Source: Protopterus annectens
Taxonomy: Eukaryota > Chordata > Ceratodontiformes > Protopteridae
Direction of reading: 5' to 3'
Assembly (NCBI RefSeq): GCF_019279795.1
Contig: NC_056731.1
Coordinates: 865,431,071 to 865,495,070, forward strand
DNA length: 64,000 nucleotides
Each line of letters begins with the position of its first letter. Within the stretch, counting starts at the first letter, position 1. Both the position numbers and the translations under genes were made by a program. The notes beneath the pieces were generated by a model. That model was not told the origin of the DNA. It searched no databases and worked only from the letters and a program-made list of their open reading frames with translations. This document shows positions 22,171 to 32,060 of this stretch, one piece after another.

Positions 22171-23789
22171 ATGAGCTACAGTACGTCAGGAAAAAGTGCT
22201 GCCATGTCTTCAGGAGTCAAGCAAGAACTACATCAACAGTCTCTTTTCAAATTTTTCAGAAAGGCCAGAAAACACAGAGAAGGTTCAGTCTCTAAGGCTA
22301 AGTCATTGTGGGTGAGAGTAGCGCCGAAGTACAGGATAATGTCCTATTCCCTGGATAATTATATTAGATAGTTCAGATGTGTATGACACTGTTTCCTGTG
22401 CTAAAATATTTGTCTAGGAATTTGTGACTTAGGGTGTTCATAACTTTTACTGATTCAGTTTTGAAAGGAAATCAAGCAATGAATGGAAAATGAACTGAAA
22501 GATACTGTACTTTAAAAGTATGACTTATTTCTATATCAAGAAAGGAGCTCATGTGTGAGATGAAACATCTTAGTAATCCTTATTGTATACTTTACATTTC
22601 TTTGTGGGTTTGCAGGCATCCAGTGTATAGATTGTGCTTTCTTGTGATTTTTTTTCTTGTTAGTAAATGTTTTTGTTTCTGTAACAGTATGCTCTTCAGT
22701 TGTATTTTATTTTGTTGTACTGTTAGGGAAGTTAACATCCTCTTGATATTTGTTTTCAGTTTTTAAACAAGCAGTTAGAGAGTCATATGTGCTTGACGAC
22801 ACAGAAAACACACAATGAATGTAGTGCCATCAAAGAAGTCAGTCACTGAAGTCAGCAGTTCAAGAGATAACCTAGAAAGTAAGAGAAGTACCATAAGCAC
22901 AGTCAGTTATGTCAGTAAGAAGTATTCAGAAGAAATCGGTGACACCAACTGTTCACTGACAGATATTAGTGAGTACATCACATGTACTAATACTGCAGAT
23001 AAGGAGAAAGTCATTGTCATAAATCATCACAAACCACATGACAGTTTCCGTATTCTATTCAAAGCCTTCACAGACAAAAGAAGAAAATCAGGAAGTTCCC
23101 TCAGCTCTCGTGGTTAGATTTAATTTTCTGACACATTCTGTGAAACAGGATGGGCTGTATTGTTTAGCCTGCATGTTATTTCCAACACCAGCACAGACAG
23201 ATCAAAGTTATTCATTGAGCAGCCATACTGTAATCGGAAGAATGCTAAAGCTGATATTCAACGACACTCAGAATTAGAATACCACAAGAAATCTGAGGCA
23301 AAATTACATGCTTTCAGAATCACAAGCGACAATCAAAGTCAGCAAGTGGACCTTGCAATTTCAAATGCTACACAGCTGCAGGTGGCCAAAAACAGAGCTC
23401 TACTAGCCTCTATTATAAAGTGTATGGAGTACTGTGGAAGGCAAGGGATAGCACTTCGTGGACATAGAGATGACTGCACCTCTGACTGTACTACCAACAA
23501 AGGAAACATCAGCTCATTAGCTGATTTCCAAATTGACACTGGTGACAGAGACTTACAAACCCACTTGCAGATATGCCAAAAGAATGCAACATATATTTCA
23601 AAAACAGTGCAGAATGAACTGCTAGAGTGTATTAAAGAATACATTCAACAGCAGATAATAAAGGATATTCCATCCAAGCAGATTAAATTGCACATATAAG
23701 CAACTGGGAACAACTTGGATTTGTACTACAATATGTGAAGAATGGCCAACCTCAGAAAGTATATCATTCGCTAATAATATGTTCCAACG
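22171..23789 (+). pseudogene. hAT transposase, N-terminal half (TTF finger, DUF4371 type)
   Basis: The frame at 22171 begins MSYSTSGKSAAMSSGVKQEL and contains QQSLFKFF (QxxLxxFF, PCNA-box-like). After an intron-like gap, 22815-23117 and 23038-23277 carry SSLSSR and FLTHSVKQDGLYCLACMLF, the degenerate TTF-type zinc finger. Then 23160-23699 has KNRALLASIIKCMEYCGRQG, IALRGHRDD and KNATYISKTVQNELLECI, hallmarks of DUF4371-type hAT transposases (ZMYM1-like). The frame ends at 23699, near where the catalytic 'ADE' would come, and the continuation reads on to the PLE insertion at 23790. Several frameshifts make it a pseudogene. Its C-terminal half lies at 29282-30271. Confidence 0.82.
22312..22774 (+). 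other. possible intron in hAT transposase gene
   Basis: GTGAGA at 22312 and pyrimidine-rich acceptors ending in AG at 22758-22759 or 22773-22774 bracket 450 bp without transposase similarity. The flanking coding pieces are not in compatible phase as they stand, so splicing is only a suggestion. Confidence 0.3.
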
Positions 23790-23919
23790 TCAGTCAATAA
23801 TGTCAGAAACAAAGAAGAAAATCCCCAAGGAATGAACTGTGCCTGCAAGCCAAAACAAATGTAACTGAATAAAACAAGACACAGAAACACGACTGGAAGC
23901 ATAAAATATTAAAAGTTTA

Positions 23920-23967
23920 ATGAGGTAAGCGCTTTCACACCAAATACTAGTGCTTCTTCAGACCATA
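23920..23967 (-). ncRNA. degenerate hammerhead-like core in PLE terminal repeat
   Basis: On the minus strand GGT-CTGAAGA (core CUGANGA, 23961-23955) is followed, after 18 nt, by GAAAGCGC (23936-23929) and TTACC. The GGT before the core can pair with the ACC after the expected cleavage site, giving a 3-bp helix I. Stem II pairs only with a bulge (GCAC/GUGU). The inverted partner near 25130-25160 has CTGAGGA and GAAAGCAC. This fits a decayed PLE hammerhead. Confidence 0.35.
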
Positions 23968-24079
23968 TAAAAAACTGCATCAGCAAACACTTTCGGTATA
24001 TTCACTCTAGTTCAAAGAAGCCAATAAACATCAGAGAAGAGTAAAAACTTAGCTACAGCTTGTATCATTTAAATAAACA

Positions 24080-25115
24080 TCATGCTTTCAGTGCGGGTTT
24101 AATAGAAACCCTGTCATTTAGACCTGGGTATTTATCAGCTTGCCATAAAATAATCCAATGCAATTTTCTCCTTTCAGTGAAAATGTTCACATCACCTCCA
24201 CGTATATTTTCAGAAATAATTTCAACAACTTGAAATCTAAAGCCATGTTCATTTTCATTCTGCATGCAGTGTCTGGCTAGCGAATATTTGGTGTCACCAT
24301 TCTTAATACAATACATATGCTCCCTGACTCGTTCCATCACTGACTTGTTAGTTTTTCCAACATAGAATCAGTGGCAAACTGTGCATGTAACCATATAAAT
24401 CAAATTCCTGGTTCGACAGTTAGCTTTAACTTCAAATTTATACTCAAACTGAGTAACTGGATGAATAAAACATCCTGATGTATTAATAAATGTACAGAAA
24501 TTGCATGTAAGGCATTGTTTAGCACCTGCCCAACCACCACCTAGTCTCTTATCTTTTTCTTTTGCATTTTTATAGCAAAGCTGCTTTTTAAGAGATTTCT
24601 TATTCTTAAAAGCAAAACTGGTCTGTGACCAACAACTTTTGAAATATCATTGTCTAAGCTCAATACAGACCAATTCAACTTAATAATATTTATTATGCCA
24701 GTGATATCACTAGCATAAAATAAAGACATAGGCACACTATCCCTATTACTAATGGCCTGAGGAGACTTTTCTTCACAGACTTGGTTTGAAAAATAGGGCT
24801 TTGCCTTATTTACCCTTTGTGTAGCTCTCATACTAATGTTCCTTTGATCCCTCACATGCTTTATAGCCCCTTTCATGAAATTCTTTTCTAAGCATCTGAA
24901 CATCTTGCCTGAAAATTTCATCACAATTATTCAGTCTTGACACTCTCATTGTTTGACCCTTGATAGCATTCGAAATACTGTCCCTGTACAAGATGGCATT
25001 CCCCCTACAAATTTTCTATATAATTTAGTATGAAGGCTCCTGGTTGTGTCAATACTGACTAACACATCCAGGAAATCTATTTCATTAGTCTTGTATGTAG
25101 TTTTTTTTTTATATG
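24080..25115 (-). pseudogene. Penelope-like RT C-terminus and GIY-YIG endonuclease
   Basis: The minus strand from about 25080 reads EIDFLDVLVSID then LHTKLYRK. In adjoining frames follow the PLE RT signatures IKGQTMRVSRLNN and LRKEFHERGYKA. The linker VVGHRPVLLL and a Cys pair (CLTCNFC) follow. The GIY-YIG domain then reads LIYMVTCTVCH, a stop at about 24368, FYVGKTNKSVMERVREHMYC and ALARHC-like SLARHCMQNENEHGF. Here 'LIYMVTC...FYVGKT' corresponds to GIY...YIG, with the Arg (VMERVREH) and Glu/His region present. The endonuclease would nick target DNA for RT priming. Frameshifts and the stop make it inactive. The terminal Glu-rich and Asn positions were not verified. Confidence 0.85.
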
Positions 25116-25336
25116 CTCTGAGGAACCAATGGTATTTGGTGTGAAAGCACTTACCTTATTAAACTTTTAACATTTTAAGCTTCCAGTCATGTTTCTGTGC
25201 CTTGTTTTCTTCAGTTACATCAGTCAATAATGTTCCTGTTAAGATTTATATTACGTCCAAATGTGGTGACAAATCTAATGTTAGAGGTATCTTGGTTAGA
25301 TTTGTCTCTATATTCTAATAGATCTGACCTATAAGT

Positions 25337-26505
25337 GGATGAGGGCAAGGCAGTTCATACAGCCTACCTCGATTTGGCCAAGGCCTTTGATACCATTCCC
25401 CACTCAGGAATTATTGACAAACTCACCAAACAAGGCATCAATCCTTATATCACTAGCTGGGTTGCAAATTGGCTCACAGATAGAACCCACAGTGTGAAAG
25501 TAGCGAACTCCAAGTCAGACTTCCAACCAGTCATGAGTGGAGTCCCACAGGGATAGGTCCTGGGTCCTGTCCTGTTTGGCATCTACTTCTCAGAAATATA
25601 GACCAGCATGGAGGGACCCTGGTTGATCAAGTTCGCAGATGACTGCAAGCTGGTAGCCATTATTAACTCCCCAAGTGATGTAGACATCCTACAGAAAGGC
25701 CTCACTGAAAGCTTAATGCCAAAAAATGCTTCATTTCCTTTGTGAAAAACTCAGTTCCCACTAATTACCACATCGATGGGAACCCACTGAACATTGAAGG
25801 TGTTATAAGAGATCTGGGGACACAGGTTGACAGCAACCTCTCCTTCGACCACAACATTGCCACTGTGATCAGAAAGTCCTTCTATGTGGCACATCTCATT
25901 ATCAAGGGTTTTGCATCCCTCATTAGGCCAATCATCGAGTATAATGCCCCATTTGGCATGTACCTCACTAGACACATGCAACAGCTGGAAAGGCCACAAA
26001 AGTACCTCATGAAAAGGATCCTAGGCCTTAAACACATGTCCTACATGGACAGACTCAAAAAAATCCAGCTATTCTCTGTCTCATATCGTCTACTAAGAGG
26101 CAATCTCTGCTTGACTTACAAAGCCATGTCTGACCCAGCTCTGTTAGAAATGCTACATCTAAAGAAATCCTAATCCCTCTGCACCATATGCTTCAGAGAC
26201 CTCAACCTCATTACCACAATCAACAGAACAAGCTGAAGGGACAGTTTCATAACCCAGAGACTGCCCATGTTCTGGAATAGACTTCCCATACATGTCAAGC
26301 AGAGCACCTCACTGGCCCTCTTCAAGAGAAATTTTGATGAGTGGATGGGAAATAGAAAGTTCACCCTAGGGATCACTCCAGTGGCTCTACTTGATAGAGG
26401 CACTGGGAACTAACATCAGCCGCACTATGCCAGGACACTTCTATGAGCTAGGCTTGTAAAGGCTCTAGGGCCATTGGCCTAGTACATGCCTATGAACCTA
26501 TGAAC
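25337..26505 (+). pseudogene. CR1-like LINE copy B, RT fragment
   Basis: Homology to copies C and D starts near 25337. The frame reads VHTAYLDLAKAFDTIPHSGI, WVANWLTDRTHSVKV and MSGVPQG followed by a stop, then KFADDCKLVA (FADD 25632-25643). The C-terminal region follows: VIRDLGTQVDSNLSF, IEYNAPFGMYLTRHMQQLE and a 3' tail CCTATGAACCTATGAA ending near 26505. Two small internal deletions are visible by comparison with copy C: about 40 bp near 25708 and about 35 bp near 25915. It is inserted in or next to hAT-derived sequence. Confidence 0.85.
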
Positions 26506-26506
26506 A

Positions 26507-26570
26507 CTGTTGATGGAGAGACTTCAGAAGTGTACTGGAGGAGAGCAATTTTTATTCTCTTTCTAGATCA
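26507..26570 (+). repeat. duplicate of hAT segment 29743-29806
   Basis: About 60 bp (GTTGATGGAGAGACTTCAGA ... TTTTTATTCTCTTTCT) immediately after CR1 copy B is nearly identical to coding sequence of the hAT C-terminal half at about 29743-29806. It then diverges. Confidence 0.85.
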
Positions 26571-29281
26571 CTGTTAGATTAGGGATTTTCATTTAAAATA
26601 GTTATTAGACATTAGACAGGCTAAAGGGTAAAATAAATTGTGTTTCATTTATGCACAAAAGACAGTTAAGCAGAATGGAAAATAACCTTGCTGGCCAAGC
26701 ATGGAAGACTGTTTATTAAAGAAGAAAAGATAAGCATAAAGTGTGCAGACAGAATGTTCTTTTCTCAAGGAAAAGATCAGCTACAGAATGTTCCTTAATG
26801 AAGCACATACAAGACAAAGCCTGAGACCAAGGTTAGAAAAAGTAAATAACTTACTGGACTGAAGCAATATAATATGTTGTGTTCAGGATAGCAGTGCAGT
26901 GAAGGTTAGTAAGTTCATTTGACCTGTTACTTCAGAGAAGATATCTAACACCCAAGCATGAGTACAGAAAATAGGTCATCTAGAAACTATGTCAGTTTAC
27001 GTTGTTCAGGACAATCAGAATATGATGTACAGCAACTTGAATTGTTTATCAATACTGTTAATGAAGACAGTATTCAGATATTGTGAACATCTAATAAAAC
27101 CTTATTAAATTAATTACAGTGTTTGGAAAATTCATTCTTAAAAGTGCACAAGACTTGAACCTTATGGGAGAGACTGATACCTATTCAGCATGAGCTTGGG
27201 TAATTAAGACTTTCGTTTCTCAGTCTCATTGTATACAGTGTTTCCAGCTAACTACGGTACAGTACGGTATTGTCAAATCTTACAATGGTGCTCACACAAT
27301 CCTGCTGTCTGGAGAGAGATATATACTTCTCATAACCCAGCAAGCAGCTGAACCCTTTCACATCCAGTTTTCAGTACTTCATATTTTCTAAAGTTCACAG
27401 TAAATGTTTATACAGCAGAAGTACTGCAAAAGCACTCCGGAGAGCACACCATCCTTTCAGTGAAGGTATTGTTCATTTCCAGACTTGGTTACACTACGTG
27501 TGTTCTACAGAAATCTACAAAATAGCAGTGTTTTGTTCAACTTCATGTGTGCTACAGACTATAACATGACAGTTTTCATTAAAGTGCAGCACTCTGTGTT
27601 TCATTCAACTACATGTGTTCTAAGAAACTTTAAAAAAACAGCTGCAGTAATTAATTTTTTCCAGTTTTACTGCAATAATTTCAAAGTTTCATAACAGTTT
27701 AAAGTGACAGCAAATGTTTCATAACAGACTTTTCAGCAGCATACCAGTATTTTTTCCATAAATAAAGCCGTGATGGCATAACAAGTTTCTCATTAAGACA
27801 GCATTACTTCATGTAAAAAATGGACACAGCATACTTCAGAAAAGCCTCACAATTTCAGCAGACCAGTATTAAATCAAAGCAGTGTTCCTTTAGAACATAC
27901 AAGACATTATCCAGTTAAGAGATATCTCAACAGACTTTCATGTTTCCAGTGACATCATAAAGTCAAGAAGCAAAGAAAAGGTTAATAAGCTACAGACGAT
28001 GGCTCACATTTCTTCCAAGCCATAAAGTTATGACTTTATATGCACCTTTTAGTTAACAGTTCAACAAAGTTAAAATTACTTAAATAAAGTTTTTTGTTTG
28101 CATGTAAATAATGTCAAATAATACTGCAACAGGTAAAATGTCAGTAAATGTTTGGTTTAAGTTTAAAAATGTTTTCTTAAAGTTAAAGGTTATTAGTTTA
28201 AAAATGTTAAATATGTCTAAACACAAATGGTTTAAAATCACAGAACTCAGAAATCAGTATGGTCTCCGGTTTGAACGTACATGCTTCAGCACATGAAATT
28301 CAACATAATCATTTCAGTTGTAGTATAGTTTCACGTACAAATGTTCAGAATATAATATATACAATTCAGAATACAGATGTATGTTGCAGTATTACAAATG
28401 TCAACACAGTCTACATACATAACATGCAAGCAATGTTTGAAGTTCACACTGCACTAAAGAGACACAAGAGGAATCAAAGTGCAAATTTTGTAACTGAAAC
28501 ACAGACTTCAGTAGAAAAGTAAAAAAATACATTCCATAGCTATCTCTAAAGATCAGAGCATTAATCTATCATTGTTTAAGGTTATTCCATTGTTTATGGA
28601 CCAATCAATTTCAGTTGCACATGCAAACTATACAAGTGTGGTCTTGTCAGAATTTAAAAGGTCAAAGATTACGGCAGCTAATAGTTCAAAGTGTAACAGC
28701 TCTGTACATACTGGTTTAGACCAATAAAGAGATATGTGCAAATGTACAGATTTTAAAGATTTGGTTACGACAGAAACATGAAGATTTATGGGTTAAAGAT
28801 TAAATAAATTTCAGTTCAGCTGACACAACTGAAGTGCTCAGAAAGACATTCTGGGTGTGGTCACTTAAGAAACAAGGGTAACCGTATACCTCTATGTCTT
28901 GTAAGGTATATCAGAACTAACAGTCAGATTAATTAGCAGAATAAAAGGTTTGCAGTTACAGTTTGGAAAATAATTTTTTTGTATTATTATTTTGTTTAGC
29001 AGTCATTAGTTAAGTGCATAAACAATATCATAATATAGACAGATCACATAAAGGCTACACAGCTTTGTTTCAATTAAAAAGTACCACATACTATTTTTTT
29101 CCATTGTGCTAGTCACCAGCTGAACCTTGTACTTTCAAAGGCTTGCCAAGTTCCAGAAGTATGGATAATGTTAAATGTAGTGAAGGAGGTTGGTTTGTTT
29201 TTCAAGTACTCCCCAAAAAGGCAAAGATATCTAGAGGAGTCAGTTCAGTACAATAATTTACAGTGAAAGCAAGTGGCCAAA
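26571..29281. other. unassigned AT-rich sequence inside the split hAT
   Basis: No recognised protein or repeat. Loosely repeated phrases (ACTACGTGTGTTCTACAGAAA, CAACTACATGTGTTCTAAGAAA near 27490-27630) hint at a local degenerate duplication. It is probably old inserted DNA or a hAT intron. Confidence 0.4.
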
Positions 29282-30271
29282 ACCCAATAGAAAAACAAAA
29301 GCTTAAGTTGCTTTGTGAGACCAGATGGGTGAAGAGGCATACAGCCTTTGATGACTTCTATCATATCTTTGAAGCACTTCTTCACTGTTTCGACAATATT
29401 ATGAATAACAGAGGACCACACTGAAATGGAAAAACTTTGGCAGATGCCAGTGGACTTTACAGTTCATTTACTAAGTCATGCTTTATCGTTTCTTTCTAGT
29501 CAGCAAGGTTCTTGTTTGGCTTTACAAAGTCCCTTAGCAAACCTCAGCAAGGATCGTCACAAGACATACTGTATGCATATGACCAAGTCAGCTGTGTGCT
29601 TGATGAGCTGCGGGCTATTTGTGCAAACAGTGATGAAGAGTTTAGGAATATCTTCAAAGATATATCAGGAATGGAGGGGCTTCTGCAGTAAGGCTGAATT
29701 ACCCCTTCTGTGTTTCTGTAATAAACAAACTATGAGAAACAATGTTGATGGAGAGACTTCAGAAGTGTACTGGAGGAGAGCAATTTTTATTCTCTTTCTG
29801 TATCACTTTATTCATGAACTTTTCAGCCGATTCACTACAATGGCATCAACAGCTATTCAAGGATTCACACTTCATCAAACTCGAACAGCTTAACATTAAA
29901 AAGAAAGAACAACATTCCACCAAGAGCTCAGGCTTTGGAAAAGGATATGGGAAGCTTTATCAGTCAGTTCTGCACTGCCAAATGACTTGAAGCAGACATA
30001 TTCACAAACAAATGTCAACATGTTCCCAAACATTTCATTCAAATTAAATACCCTCTTGCTCACTCCAGTCACAACTGCTGGAGTAGGGAGGGCTAATTCA
30101 GCCTTAAAACTGATAAAGTCTGAACTCCGGAGTACCATTGGACAAGAGCACCTTAACAGTTTAGTGTTGCTGTTCATGCATAGAGACATCCTGATTGACT
30201 ATTCTTCAGTAATTGATTTATTTGCTGAAAGACACCCAAGAAGAATGCTGCTTACTAATCCACTTAATTAA
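29282..30271 (+). pseudogene. hAT transposase, C-terminal half with dimerisation domain
   Basis: From about 29290 the frame reads KLLCETRWVKRHTAFDDF, the conserved C.TRW..R block of hAT transposases. LFGFTKSLSKPQQGSSQDIL and LDELRAICANSDEEF follow before stops near 29690. In the frame at 29987-30271 come LLTPVTTAGVGRANSALKLI and KSELRSTIGQEHLNSLVLLF, the hAT C-terminal dimerisation region, ending in FAERHPRRMLLTNPLN. Together with 22171-23789 this is one transposase gene interrupted by about 5.5 kb of insertions. Stops and frameshifts abolish function. No terminal inverted repeats of the parent element were identified. Confidence 0.82.
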
Positions 30272-30959
30272 GAATTGAACATTAGTATGACTGAAAGTTT
30301 ATAACATATACTACAGTACAGCATGGGAAAATACAGGACATTACAAAATGCTTACTGTTACACTCACAAAACAAAGATTTGATAAAAAGACTGACTTGCT
30401 CACCACTCGTATAATTTTCTGTGTATCTTTTGATGGTATAATACATTGACTATTTATCAAGGGAAGTACTGTGCTATTTTATGCTGATTGCATCAGTCAT
30501 ATCAGCTGAGGATGAGATGCTGTGTTGGACAATGGAGATTTACACTCATTCCGTGGTTGGCAATAGGGAACAAATGCCATGGCTGCAGCATTTACAAAAG
30601 GGAGATTTCCTGTCCTCCATGTAAATAGAGTTCAGCATCTAGAAAAATCTATGTAAAGTGAGAAAACCATTGAATTACAGTAGCTTGGCTTCTTAAAGAG
30701 ACCTGATTTTATGGAAAAATATCAGGGTTTACAGAATCGCTAAATTACTAACTTTGGACAATGACTTTAGAAGGAAGAAAGACAAAATCCCAATATTAGG
30801 ACTGATGAAGTCTTGAAAACATTCACTACCCCAAGGATCTGTTGCTAAAACAGAAAGTACATGATAATTCTGGGTGAACAGAAAATTATCTTTGATTTCA
30901 ACCAGTGAAAGAACTCATTTACTCCAAAGGCAATCTAAAGAGTCAGAGAATTAACTGAA
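30272..30959. other. unassigned spacer downstream of hAT
   Basis: AT-rich and possibly the 3' part of the hAT element. No terminal inverted repeat was recognised. Confidence 0.4.
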
Positions 30960-30967
30960 GTCAGAGA

Positions 30968-31279
30968 CATACCTCTCAACCTCTTAAAGCAAGAAATCTG
31001 GACAAAGCCATAAATAATGGGGGGCAAAGGCCCAAAAATAAGGACAATTTTTAAGTAGTGCAAACTTAGAAAGTAGACAGAATAACAGGTTTTGCATTAC
31101 CATGAATTTTCTGAAGGGAATGAAGTCTGAAACTCAAACATCTGTCATTATTTTCCTACTTAAATCTTCAATGATTTGCCAGTGATTTGCTAGAAAACTA
31201 GAATTTCATGAAAAATGGACCAAAAATATGAGGCAAAAATCTGGACATTCTGTGAAAATCTGTAAAGTTGAGAGGTATG
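30968..31279. mobile_element. MITE family 1, copy 2, with 8-bp target duplication
   Basis: It starts CATACCTCTCAACCT and ends AAGTTGAGAGGTATG, so the termini are inverted repeats of at least 14 bp. The flanks are GTCAGAGA (30960-30967) and GTCAGAGC (31280-31287), a 7/8 match that fits the 8-bp duplication of hAT transposons. Internal words match the copies at 18.6 and 59.5 kb. Confidence 0.78.
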
Positions 31280-31665
31280 GTCAGAGCACTACCATCACAG
31301 AAGTCATCTACACCATAGGCAACATGGAAAGTAAGAGAAGTGCCAGTAGTTAGTAAGAGTACTTCCATCACAGAAATCATCTACTCCTCAGGCAACATAG
31401 TCAGAGTACTACCATCACAGAAATCATCTATTCCCCAGGCAACATAGAGTACTACCATCACAAAAGTCATCTATTTTACAGGCAACATAGAAAGTCCTAG
31501 AAGTACCATCAGGGAACTCATTCAGAGTACTACTATCACAGAACTCATCTACTCCACAGGCAACATAGAAAGCAAGAGAAGTGCCAGTAGTCAGTCAGAG
31601 CACTACCATCACAGAAGTCATCTACTCCACTTGCAACATAGAAGGTCAGAGTAGTACCATTAGTG
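31280..31665 (+). repeat. minisatellite within a second hAT transposase copy
   Basis: About six units of 47-75 bp share TACCATCACAGAA, TCATCTAC and CAGGCAACATAGAAAG. Some units add AAGAGAAGTGCCAGTAGT. The phrase GAAAGTAAGAGAAGTRCCA is also present once in the first hAT copy (22878-22897 area), so the repeat grew inside transposase coding DNA. Confidence 0.8.
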
Positions 31666-31689
31666 AAGCCATAGCAGTTCAGTCAGGAT

Positions 31690-32060
31690 AAAACAGGTAA
31701 ATGAAATCGGTGACACTAATTGTTTATTGAGGGATATTAGTGAGTAAATCACATGTACCAGTATTACAGACAAGTATAAAGTTGGCATACATCATTGCAA
31801 ACCACACACTTTCTAGTTTTCACACAGTGTTCACTGATCTGAAGTTCCCTATGGCAATGTCAGCACTTATTGGTAGACCAGCTGAATTGTGTGGTATATT
31901 ATGTCAAAGAGGATGGCCTGTATGGCTTAGACTATGTGCTGTTTTCAACACCACCACAAGAATGGATGAACACAGATGCATCCACCTTTTGGGAAAAAAT
32001 AGGTGATATTACATTCACTGTAGGTGACTGAAATGCTAAAGTTGTTATAAAAACTACAGT
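31690..32060 (+). pseudogene. second hAT transposase copy, N-terminal fragment
   Basis: GAAATCGGTGACACTAATTG and GATATTAGTGAGTAAATCAC match 22935-22985 of the first copy (there EEIGDTNCSLTDISEYIT). The region continues in parallel through the TTF-finger region (GAGGATGGCCTGTATGGCTTAG, 31909-31930). A TAA replaces a sense codon near 31745. It is heavily decayed and ends by about 32060. Confidence 0.75.

Larger units (their letters stand above)
23790..25233 (-). mobile_element. Penelope-like element inside hAT, with 14-bp target duplication
   Basis: TCAGTCAATAATGT occurs at 23790-23803 and 25220-25233, bracketing the element. About 80 bp at 23866-23950 is repeated in inverse orientation at 25128-25217; both include GACTGGAAGC/GCTTCCAGTC and the AAAGC...CTTTCACACC block. 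So the element has inverted terminal repeats. Inside, the minus strand encodes the end of a PLE reverse transcriptase and a GIY-YIG endonuclease. It is 5' truncated in its coding part. Confidence 0.85.

Noticed and set aside
22312..22774. Definite spliceosomal intron in the hAT gene
   Set aside because: Donor and acceptor words exist, but the flanking reading frames do not join in phase, so only a possible intron is listed.
31280..31665. Regularly repeated units considered as a CRISPR-like array
   Set aside because: Unit length is variable, there are no unique spacers, and units derive from hAT coding sequence.
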